Assembly: GCA_000310025.1 (NCBI GenBank)
Contig: FN649755.1
Span: 761,501-825,500, forward strand
Length of the DNA: 64,000 nt
Source of the DNA: Ectocarpus siliculosus
Lineage: Eukaryota > Sar > Phaeophyceae > Ectocarpales > Ectocarpaceae
Reading direction: 5' to 3'
Below the pieces are notes generated by a model. That model did no database searches. It was given only the letters and a program-made list of their open reading frames with translations, and was not told where the DNA came from. Positions 44,269 to 55,500 of the stretch are shown here, piece by piece (the stretch's first letter is position 1; each line of letters begins with the position of its first letter). The translations under genes were made by a program, and so were the position numbers.

Positions 44269-45169
44269 ACTGTCTTCGTTATCGACCGTGCGCAGAGAAC
44301 AAAAAGGGTTTCTCACAACGCGGGCGCCACCATCGCTGACGTGTGATTCGACAACTACCGAAGCTTGGCATGGCTAAGAGTGGCCACGAAGGGGCCCCTA
44401 GCCAGTGATCATCCCCCGAATAGAGTTGGTTTCATCGACATACAGGAGGAGACACTTCAGTGAGACGTCTCTTGTGTGTGTCACGTGCGCATGGAGTAGA
44501 GTTGTGGTGGTACTGCTGTACGTTTTGGCATGCCTTTCGGTGATGTGGATGCGAGGGTCGGCCGAGCGCACAAGTGATCGAAGTCAGTGTGGAACAAGAT
44601 GACCCAAGGCCTTCCCAAATGAGAGTTTCGATATTCCAACACAACAGACACCAATCCTGACGTCCGATGCAGGGTAAACTTGACGCGACCAACGGAATGT
44701 GGATAGATGACCTGACCAATAATCCTTTTGCGCACGCTACAGAACGGCATACATGTATTTTCGTAAGCTTGGAGTTACAACATTCCGGCTCGAGATGAAA
44801 GAGAAGCTTAATAGAGCTTACTCACAAGAACATTCACGTTGTAAGGGAAGCATCCCCTAATGAAGTCTAACTAAGTAGAGTCAGTCGCTTCTGTTGCTAC
44901 CCTGCAACGCAGAGTTAGTCGGAAACGACCTCAGGGACGAAATCGAGGTTCTCATACATGTGTGGTGGTGCTCTTTGTTTACGTACGTGTGGGGTCGTAG
45001 CGTATCGTCGGCGTATTTGTCTCCGTAATCCGTTGCTTCCGTCTACAGTACCCCGTATCACCCCCCTCGGGACGGTTGAACAGACCGCATGTGGCGAGGC
45101 GCTTACATGAATGTTGGGCTCAGCGTTTATCAATCAATCCCAGGGCCAAATATATCGCATGGATTTTTT
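44269..45169. other. No gene seen
   Basis: Spacer downstream of gene A. Short unconserved frames only. Sequence resembling a further splice acceptor (TGCGCAG at about 44292) could start one more gene A exon, but the reading after it is not supported by gene B. Confidence 0.45.
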
Positions 45170-46690
45170 TACTTTTTTTGTTGTCTTCACTTCAAATCAG
45201 CGCTCACAGCAGTAGTGCTGTTTACTCCAACCCGTGGTCACACAGAAGGGCCCCTCTCTACCCTCCCATCCCGCGGTACGTTGCCTTCGAGTTCTAATGC
45301 GAGAAGGGTCCTCAGCACTCTCTTCCCTCTGTATACACACGAACTACTGTAGCGCTATTCGCTAGGCCAGGAGCACCAGCGAGAGAAAAACTCAATTTGC
45401 AAGGAACGCTCGTTTTCGCCGGAATTCGGACCCCTGACCTGACCTCTAGAAGGTTTCGAGGATATCAACCATAGTCTAGAAGACCACCGGGGCGACCGGC
45501 TTGTGATTGGGAAGTGAACACCCCAATCTTTCCGTGGTGCGTGCGTTTCTGCTGAAACAGCACTCGATTAAGACAGACAGCAATGACAGCTTATCTTCAG
45601 GACAACAAATCACCATGTCGTGGAAGACTAGACAATATACCAGACATTGCCCATGGATCATATCCGATGTGTCTTGAAGTCTTCGAGGAGCCCTGTTCAC
45701 GGATGGTACCGCATTATTTGTTCAAAGTGGAAAGGACAGAAAAGTAGCATGCGTTGCGTGAAATATGCAGACAATCAGCGTGAAGGCGTTTGCGCGTGGT
45801 GCAGTACAGAACTGGCAGGCAGCCAGATCATGCTGCTGGATGTGAACCTTGGGGGTTGGTGTACCTACTTTCTTTGGTTGTTGGTTGGGAGTTGTGAGAG
45901 TTGGAGAGTACAGTTGATTGGCGGGTTGGTGGTGAAGAAAATAGTCCCGCCGGTACCTCCCGAGAATCGTTCTGGCGCCCGGTCCTTGGAAGGAGCGATT
46001 CATGAGACGATTCGATGACGACTTTCCCACAACAGCCGCAAGAGGGCAGAGGGCAATAAGAGCGACAACATTCGAGTGTACCAACATAGAAACACATGGG
46101 GCTTAGCTCCACTTATCTTCAGCCCTACCCCCACCTTCGAAGCCCTTTATCTCTGGAACGGAGGTCGTAGGTGAGCGTGCCGCAGGTGTAATTGCCAAGT
46201 GTTGAGCTCGTGTGCAGTCAAAATACAGCAGTCTCTGTAGAATACACATAAAGAACAGGAGGCCTCCTTGCTGCCGCTACCTTCAACGCAGCTATCGATG
46301 GTAGCACGGCACCACCGCTGAAAAAGAGGTGGTAGATGCAATAGAGCACATGCTGCTACTACCTCAACCAAAAGCAACTTCGTGGTGAGCGTATTGCGGC
46401 CCAACGGCATCATCATCAGCATCACCTTGGCTCGAACAGGAATACATGTACCGAGATGCAACCCTTCTCTCAGTCTGCATCACCGGAAAAAAATCAACAC
46501 TACTGCTGTATGTAACATACGGTATGCCGAGTGCCCCCTCCTCTGCCTTACTGCCTGTACCCAGAAGCTTGCTGACGGACATGTCCACACCGATCGTAGG
46601 ATGTTATGTACCGCACACATCCTCCACAGCAAATGTAAATTCCTACAGCACCGTACGTGACACAAGATACCACACACCCCGAGACAATCT
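45170..46690. mobile_element. Diverged copy of the inverted-repeat element
   Basis: About 1.5 kb, the same length as the 8779-10302 element. Co-linear matches include a GTTGTCTTCACTTCAAA left end, GTTGATTGGCGG at 45914, ACATAGAAACACA at 46083, GCACGGCACCACC near 46307 and a GTATGCCGAGTGCCCC stretch at 46520. The terminal repeats are degraded. A possible tRNA-derived SINE is nested at about 45400-45500, where the minus strand has a GGGGTCCGAATTCC B-box-like motif. Confidence 0.55.
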
Positions 46691-46864
46691 TCAAAGAAAG
46701 GTCGATTACTCCTTAGAGCAGACAAAGTGGAGGCTTCGGAAACGGCGCCGTTGGAGCCGTCTCGGGGGGATATCTTTCCGAAAATATTTCATTTGATTTT
46801 AGCATCATCTTCGTTGAACCATAGATCCGAAATGGTGTCACAAAACGTGGCCGAACCAACCTAT

Positions 46865-46906
46865 CCCGACCCTAACCCAAACCTAACCCTAACTCTCACC
46901 CTCACC
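46865..46906. repeat. Short telomere-like CCCTAA tract
   Basis: Imperfect CCCTAACCCAAACC and CCTAACCCTAAC units in a 40-bp tract. It is an interstitial remnant, too short to be a telomere. Confidence 0.5.
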
Positions 46907-47268
46907 CACGGCCAATGCCCGGTCTACCGAGCGCGCGAACTAGGCAAAAGAACTCGGCTGCACCTCACATATAGTCTAGTGCAGCAGGTTTTCGATCGTA
47001 GTCTCCCTGTACTCCACAATATTGCGGTGGGAACGATGAGTCTCATCCTGTGGTTTCTGGGCTCAAGTCCTCACCTCACCTAAGGGCATCACCGAGACGG
47101 ATCATGGGCACAGCCGCGTGTTATTCGGCAGCTGCTCTACTGCAGTACGTTACCGCTTCTTCTTTGAGGTGGAGCTAGCGGCGGACATGTTGCTCCCATC
47201 CCCACAACGCCTTCTTCCTCTGTCTATTGCACAAGGCCAGTATGTGCACCTTCGGTGCACCTTTTCTG

Positions 47269-48637
47269 AAGGGAAATGGACAAAAGTGGGTATACCCACG
47301 CCATTCTCGGACAAACGTGGGTACTCGAAATCCAGTGCGGGCGCCCGCCATAGGCGACCCCCAAACGACTCAAAACCCCATTCAGACACCTGGGCGACAC
47401 AGCCAGGTACCATACACAGCACGGGCATCGATTTTTTCCCACTTTCGGGCACACCTTTGGCCCTAATACCGCCGAGGCGCGCAAGGCCTCACCAGAGTGC
47501 CCACTTCTGTCCGACATCGCGGTGCGTATACCCAGCGGCGTCCACTAAATTGTTTCATGTACCCACTTGTGTCTATATTTTGACCCACTTTAGTCCAAAT
47601 TGTACCCACTTTTGTCCACTCACAGACAGCGGAAATCGAGCGGAAATCGATCTCCACGTCACCGCACGGCAGAACATCGACTGGCCTCGGAACGTCTCAG
47701 AATCCCGGAACACCGAATCCATGGCATCTTTTCTATCCATCGCTGCCGACTGCGGACCGACCGCGGGATATCGGGTCGGATTTGCGCTTCGTATATACAT
47801 CCACGTAGTGCATGTGAATACCTTTTACATCACGTAGTAGTTGGGTGGTAAACTGCCTCGACCTGCTGCTGCCGCCCTCACGAGTCGGTGTGCACTCGTA
47901 GTGGTGGTCGGTGTTTTTTTTGTGTGGCGCGTGTGTGTGCCTGTGTTGCTATATGCGCGTCTTTTTGTTCTGTATGCTCGCCCGTTGGTTTTGTTATCCG
48001 TTGTGTGTCACGCATTAATTTGTGGCATGCTGTTAGTGCGCTGCTTGCCGGGCTTACCGCGGGTATCTTCCCGTGCCTGGTACTTCCCGTGCCGGTACCG
48101 AAGGGGTCTGCCATGTTTCTGACATGTTCCTCCGCAGTCGGTGCATGCATTGTAGTCGGCAGCGATGGATAGAAAAGATGCCATGGATTCGGTGTTCCGG
48201 GATTCTGAGACGTTCCGAGGCCAGTCGATGTTCTGCCGTGCGGTGACGTGGAGATCGATTTCCGCTCGATTTCCGCTGTCTGTGAGTGGACAAAAGTGGG
48301 TACAATTTGGACTAAAGTGGGTCAAAATATAGACACAAGTGGGTACATGAAACAATTTAGTGGACGCCGCTGGGTATACGCACCGCGATGTCGGACAGAA
48401 GTGGGCACTCTGGTGAGGCCTTGCGCGCCTCGGCGGTATTAGGGCCAAAGGTGTGCCCGAAAGTGGGAAAAAATCGATGCTTGTGCTGTGTATGGTACCT
48501 GGCTGTGTCGCCCAGGTGTCTGAATGGGGTTTTGAGCCGTTTGGGGGTCGCCTATGGAGGGCGCGCGCACTGGATTTTCGAGTACCCACGTTTGTCCGAG
48601 AATGGCGTGGGTATACCCACTTTTGTCCATTTCCCTT
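47269..48637. mobile_element. Long palindromic (foldback) element
   Basis: Arms of 483 bp (47269-47751) and 484 bp (48154-48637) are near-perfect reverse complements around a 402-bp unique spacer. The outer ends read AAGGGAAATGGACAAAAGTG. Each arm contains several imperfect copies of a TACCCACTTTTGTCC-like 15-mer. Open frames in the arms (up to 239 codons) are mirror images of each other and not credible proteins. No transposase was found. It is probably a non-autonomous inverted-repeat element; target duplication is not clear. Confidence 0.8.
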
Positions 48638-49403
48638 TTGTAAAAGTGTCACCATACGCACCGGACGAACATAGTATTCTCCTCATTTTTCTGCATTCAA
48701 AAAGGTGTCTATTCTGACGACGAAGCTCTCCCAGGAAGGCTAAACACTAGTGATAGGAGCAAAGACTTCCATTGACTAGCATAGGGAAGGCAGTAATGAG
48801 ACGCCCCTGCGTGACCTTCCTCCTGCCTGAGGCTATCCGCTAGTCCACCGATTGGTGTGAAGTCAGTGCACCGTGGTCGTGGTTGGGTGGTATTGTACTG
48901 TACCATAGGTGGTACCGTTTTCCTGTGTGACCCCGGCTGATGTGTGCATCTAACGACGTGTAGGTTGCCACCAGAACACGTTGGGCACTAACAACAATGC
49001 AAGGGGCGCCGAAACGAAGACGAGTGCAAGGCTGTAGCCATGGTTGACCCTTGTAGTGGTCTTTGTTCCGTTATTCTACCGTTTCTGTCTCTTATATCCG
49101 GAGAGAAGCAGCTTAGCCCGCCCCACGACGCCCCTTCACGAGGTCCCAGGTCATAGCCTTCAGCAGCATGTTTCGTTATTTGCCGCACTGATAATGACGA
49201 TTCTCAATGGTCAGCCAGTTCTCGCGATGCTGTTGTCAGTAAAGACACACACAACAACAACAACAACAATACCTTGGAGTACCTCCAATGATGTGTTGCC
49301 AGTTCATTGGGTTTAACTTGTGTTGTTCTGCGTTTCACCCCGTCACGTCCTACCCCTACATATATCCCTCACTGCCTCACTTTGCAACCCCCCGCAGTTT
49401 GCA
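48638..49403. other. Gene B upstream region
   Basis: No gene seen. An (ACA)n run lies at about 49246-49270. The last bases, CCCCCCGCAGTTTGCA before the ATG, parallel gene A and suggest a 5'-UTR intron acceptor. Confidence 0.5.
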
Positions 49404-49578
49404 ATGGCGTCTGAGGATCGTGCCGCCCTGGTGGCCCTGTTTCGGTCTGCCGGCGGGACTCGTTGGCACCGAAACAAGAACTGGGACACAGGTGCTGACC
49501 TCTCGCAGTGGTACGGAGTGCACGTCAAACACGATGGCCGTGTGGTGGAGCTGTGGCTGTCCAGCAACAATCTCGAAG
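49404..49578 (+). CDS. Gene B exon 1: N-terminal cap
   Basis: 175 nt ending phase 1 at GAAG|GTATCT. It starts MASEDRAALVALFRSAGG and ends VVELWLSSNNLE. It aligns without gaps to gene A exon 1. Confidence 0.85.
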
Positions 49579-52500
49579 GTATCTTGGGCCTATTCCGAAT
49601 TTTTCTCGAGATGAGTGCTGCTCTCCCAGAGCCCATCACATTGTATTGAAAGTTCTGTTTTTTAGTATCTTACGGTATCTTTGATGTGCAGGAGATTCGT
49701 TGTGCGAAACGTTTCGGCCAATAACTTGAGAGTGAAGCGTCGTGATCGCCACTTCGAAGGATATGGAAAGGTGCAGTCCTGTTGTTGTTTGGGAAAGGCA
49801 ACACGTTTTGCGCAAACATCTAGGATGGCGCCAAAATGTCCCCGAATTACGTCCCCGAGATGTCCCGAAGTTTGCCGGAAGCGTCCGACCGTTTTCCCAC
49901 ACCGGTAGACAAGGCTCGTGGGCACATCGCACCTCACTCACAAATGTATCTACCAGGTGCATAGCCTCACACGCACATATGTGGCAAATGCTGACTCACA
50001 AGCATCACTGCACGATCACCTTATGAAGGATCTGCTTGTCGACTAAAGACGCCTTCGCAAAAGTACACAAATGCGTAAAACGCAGAAATAGTGTACTGCG
50101 AAATATCCCCCGGAAGGAATGCTGTTCGACGCAAAATTTGAACATTTTTGATATGGGTTGTGTTGCGTGTGAGCGCGATGTGCCTGCGTGCATGTTGTTG
50201 TGCGGTGGTGTGACACGAAAATACTGTACTTGACCGCATTTTTACTCACATGCATGCTTGTTTTTTCGTTTTATGCGTATGTGTCTTCATGTCATCTGTT
50301 CTAGGCGCCAGATTATTTTAATATTTCGGTTGTTTGTCTGTGTTTGCCTCTCGAGCTGGGATCGCGCAGGAGGAATCTAAACCCTGGGCATTTTCGTTGT
50401 TATCCATCCATCGCTCTGTGATCCTTGCCTTCCATTCTTAAAGCGGGGAGGGTTCAGCAATCCTGTCCCTCCTCCCGTGTTTTTCCTCAAATACACTTTT
50501 CCCCCCACTATATTGGGCAATTTATTATTTCCCTTGGAAGAGTATCGAACGCGAAATCGAGAGAGTCGAGAGTGACGAGTATGACAATCTAACCACAGAG
50601 GCCACAGTGTTCTGTGGGGATATGACACGGGGAACAAATAGGCCCGATTTTGTCACACATGTATTTTCCCGCGAAGTGCGATTTGTGTTGCAGTGAAACG
50701 TGAAACGAGCGGGCCCTCAAGTATTTGGGCAACACTCAAAGTACGTTTCCCTCAAGAACATCGAAAAACGCCTCGGGGCCTACTGGAGGTGTTGCTCGTC
50801 TTTGTTGCTCGCGGGCATTATTCGCCTTCCGCGGCGGGGAAAAGGCCCTTTCGATGAGGTTGGGCGTTTTCGAGAAAATATGTGTTTCTCCAAACGAAGA
50901 CTAACGCCAATAAATTGTCCCATCGCCGGAAAATTGGGCAGACTTCCGAAATGCACCAAGGTACCACGCGTTTGCAGGGGTCGGGGGGGGGACACACTCT
51001 TCTGTTTCGCATGCCTTAGCCGTTAGACCATTGACCACGCGTGCTCGAGAGGCCGGAGCAATGTTCCCACGTCACCGGTCACCGATGGCCACTCGTTCTT
51101 TCCTACTTTGCCAAAGGTAACTAAAACATTTCTTCCCTAGTCTTTCTTTCCTATCGGTATCACTTGCCGCCTTATGAACCCACTTCTTATTCCCCAGTAC
51201 AGCTGCCGTCTTCTCCTGGCCATTCCATGCCTCAAACATCTCCCTGTACCTTCCTTCTACTTTTCCCAGCTCAGTCATGTACTTGTACAACCGACATTCC
51301 GCAAGTTTTGTATTGGAGAGGATGGTTACTCCGAAATTTCAAAAGAACCGGCGAGAGACAACGTTGCCACCCCGTCTCACCAAAGAGAGGTTTCGTCTGT
51401 TCTTGAAATCATCGACTGTTTTCCAAAGGTACTGTTGTATTCCTAAGCGAGTTGGAATGGCCCCGGCTCTAGACATTCATTTGGCTGGTGAGAGCGAGTT
51501 TCAAGCTGAATATTTGGAGGTTTTTTCGACATCGCATCGCAGACACGCTCGTTTGTATGGTACTAGAATCTTGAGAGTTTGCAAATTGCGTTTTAATCTG
51601 TCGCGTCTGGTGCTGTGGGTTGACCCATGAACCTGTATACTAGCAGCGTGGAGCGTCAACCAGGCTAACTATTCGAGGGGGTGCAAGGAACCTGCTAAGC
51701 TGTCTGGGAGATGTCGAACGTGCTAGAATCATGTGCAGCGGTGACCCGTGGATGAGACGCATGTCTTCGAAGCACGTTTGAATATGGATAACCGGTCTGA
51801 CTTCGTTTGTTGTTCCCTTTCCGTGCAGGGACTATTCCTGAAGCGCTTGGAGTTCTCACGGAGCTGAAGTATCTTCGATTCAACCACAACAAGCTCACGG
51901 GTGAGAGAGGATGGCGTGATCAGAGAATGACTGTTTTCGAATATAGGTCTCTCCCTAGCCATAGGAAACGCCGACGGCAAAACGCCGACGGCAGCCTACT
52001 AGATTAAGCGCAAGGAGTTACCAGCACGTGCTGAATGCCTGCGCAGGTTCCATCCCGGTATGGCTGGGATTTGAAAAGAATTTGCGACAACTCGTGCTCT
52101 CTGTTGTGTCTGGTGGCGGTGCAATTCGCAAGACCTATCCACTGGAGCTCAGAGCTTCGGTCACGCTGGCTAGGCCAGGGTGTGATGGAAGCCGACTTGG
52201 TGCTGAACGTTCAGCGTGCTGAATATCATCCTGCGCGGCGCTTACGCGTGGATGCGACACACGTCTTGAAGGACGTTTGAACATGGATCACTGGTCTGGT
52301 TCTTTTGCGGTACAGGTCCAATTCCTGAAGCACTTGGAGCTCTCAAGGAGCTTACGTTTCTTGAGTTGGGCCGCAACAAGCTCACGGGTGAGAACACATG
52401 GTTGACCAGAGCGTGAAAAATAGTTTAGAAGCCTGTCTTTCCCACGCGGCAGGAAATATCGGCGGCAGACTGGGCGGTTTGATGCAATGAATGCTTCGCC

Positions 52501-55500
52501 ATTGTTGATTGACCCGAAGCCGAGGGCTGCTGTACGAGCAAGGCGTGAAGAGGTGGAGACGTGGTGAAGCCGCTCATTAGGTAGCCCATCGGAGACAAGA
52601 AAGAAAGGATAGTGAGCACAAGGTGCATGACAAACATGCACGCAACAACAGTCGATGGGAGTTCACCACGTCGTGCCGAAGATATCGGGAGATACCCCAA
52701 AGACCTACGTCCGTGGAACAGTCGGTGGCACTTCTCAGAAAGTTCCACATACAAGTACCATAGCCTTCGTAAGGATGGCATAGCCCATTTTACAAACAAG
52801 CTTCACCGTCACGACTTGTTTTCGACGCAAGAAGTCACCAGCACGTGCTAAATGCCCGTGCAGGTCCCGTTCCGGCATGGCTGGGATCTCAAAAGAAATT
52901 GCGACAGCTTGGGCTCGGCGCCAACCAGCTGACCGGTAAGAGAGCAACGAGTGAAAGGGATCGTTGAATCAGGTTGTTTGACAACGGCTCAGGCTGTACA
53001 TGTTCTACGATGGCAAAAGGCCACTTTCCATGTCTGCCAAATTTGTGTTTTCTGTAGCGTTGGGGGTCGTGCGATACGTACGCATGTCGCGGTTGGGCAT
53101 GAATCACATTGGCAGTTCCACCTCTCAAAGACTATTGCAAAGTTGGTGATTGGCCGAGGCCAAATTTCATCCCTAGCGCCACCGCTTGGGCGTTCGAACG
53201 AAACGTGGCGATTGTCACCCCGTTCTCCTGTTCGTAAACGAAACGCATCTGCATTCAAAATTTCGATGGCTGCGCTTGGCGTTCGTGGGAGTTGGAATGT
53301 TCGGCGTTTAGCGTGGACGAGATTGTTTTGGTTCCAGTGTGATCGACAGCCCCGCCCGCAGGACGTTTCCCTTCATGATAAGGCCGTGTCCATAGTTATG
53401 AACTCTGTGACATGTACGACGGGGTTGTTCTCTTTTGTGTTTGGTGGCTGTATTCATTAGCTAGCAACTCGGAGTACCTGTCAGGCTGGCTAAGCCAGGG
53501 CGTGACAGGTGCCAGCATTTCATTTGAGAGGTGTCGAACGTGCCACAGTCGTATGCGGCGCTTACGCGTGAACTAGACTCGTGTCTCGGAGAACACTTGA
53601 TCGTATTTCACCGGTCTGAGTCCGTTCGTCCCTTTTCTGTGCAGGACCTATCCCTGAAGCGCTTGGAGCTCTCAAGGAGCTAGCACATCTTTATTTGGGC
53701 GACAACAAGCTCATGGGTGAGAGGGATGACAAGGACAACGTGATTGTTTTCGAAGGTGTATCTCGCCCACGCTGTAGCAGACACCGACCGCAGCCTGCGC
53801 GTGTGGACGAAATGAATGCTAAACTACGCGACAAACGACTAATCTTGTGCTGAATGCTTGCGCAGGTTCCATCCCTACATGGCTGGGATCTCTTGTCAAG
53901 TTGGAATGGCTTTGGCTCCAAAGCAACCAGCTGGTAGGTAAGAGCGGATGAGTCAATTGGATCGGCGAATCCAGTTTGTTCGACGGTGGCCCTGGCAGAA
54001 CATGTGCTGCGACCACGAAAATACCTTATTCCACGTCTGCTGCAGTTGTGTTTGCCGGAGAATGCGGTATTGCACAATACTTTCATGCCAACGTGAAGAC
54101 GTGTATCAGGATGGTAGTCTGTCCTTTCGAACCAAGCACCTGGCCTATGATTTGTCATGATGATTGTATTCCGAAACAATGTAGAAATGGACAAATGGAG
54201 ACCGTGTCGTTTTAGAAAGAATCTCTCCGAACGTCGGTGCGGGGAACATGCATCAGTTACGTCCGTTGAAAGACACATAAGCCATACACACCAAATACTT
54301 TCATCTTCATGAGTATGGGCAGTGCTAACCACTTGCACCGGGTGTCAAGAAATAGTGATCCACAGACAACTTGTTTGGTGGTGTCTGCAACCTTCGCTTG
54401 CCTGTTTCCAGTTGTGCATGACTTTTTCAACCTGTAGCGCTTAGATGTACACTGCACTTCATTGATTCGGATACTAAGACCAAGCGTTTCTGCAGAAACC
54501 CGGCGACACGTAGGTTCAAAGAAATTTAATCAATAGTTGCTGTAAACAAATTGTCTGCAAGGTGTTTTGTTGCGACAATTGTCTACAGACAACTCTCATG
54601 TCGCTAACGTTTCATGCAACAGAGCAGTCGGTGACAACCATAACTGGTTACGCATTCATTGACTAGCGCGTCGACAGACCAATTTATTGCATGTGCACTT
54701 GACGGGAAACTTGGCCTGTATTAGTGGTGTTCCTTATCCATGCGACCACTCCTTGTTGGATGTTGCTTCGGTGATGCAAATGTCAGGACACGTTCCCAAG
54801 GAGCTAGGCAACTTGAAGAACCTGCGAAAGCTTTATCTGCACGACAACCACCTATCAGGTACGTGAGGTACAACACCGGCAAGTCTGTTACTCGGAGTGT
54901 ACGCATCCTCATTGTTCGAGAGAGTGGTTTCGAAGCACGCGACGGTGTTTCCACGTCTGGGCTGTAGTTTTGGAGGCCCTTGGTTTGCTCAGCTTCGACT
55001 GCACAGACCTAGCGGTAAGCAAAAATCTCTGTCGTGGGGTAAGTGACTTGCTTATGTTGAAACGTGTCCAACTTCAACATTCTGTCTAGCCTACACGGGA
55101 GGAGAAGGGGCGGAGCTTTCCCAGATCTGAGCATGGTAGTCCTTTCCTACTACCATGTGCTGGTTGATATCCAGCTCCATCACCGTACGTTGGTCGGAAG
55201 CGCCCCGTCAATCGGCGATCAATCCTGAGCAGGTAGCCAAACATGAAGTCAGGAATATTTCTGCTGAGGTCCAGGTCCGACCTTCGTATATAGCAATATT
55301 GCATCGGTTCACCCGTACTCTAGAGACCGAAAGAAGCCGCAAAAGGGTAGGCACAGGTCTCGATGCAGACACCTAGACACACCTTACTGTACGTTCTGCA
55401 AGACCAATCAGTACTCCGTATGCCAACAGATGGTGAATTTAGTCCCGGGGAACGCTGGCGACCCTTGTGTTGAGCCTATCCAATATAGTTGGGTAATGAT

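Noticed and set aside
46865-46906. Telomere
   Set aside because: Only about 40 bp of imperfect CCCTAA-like units inside the sequence, so at most an interstitial remnant.
47118-48661. Open frames up to 239 codons in the palindrome arms
   Set aside because: The same peptides appear in mirror orientation in both arms and consist of repeated TKVG-like translations of a DNA repeat. No domain is present.
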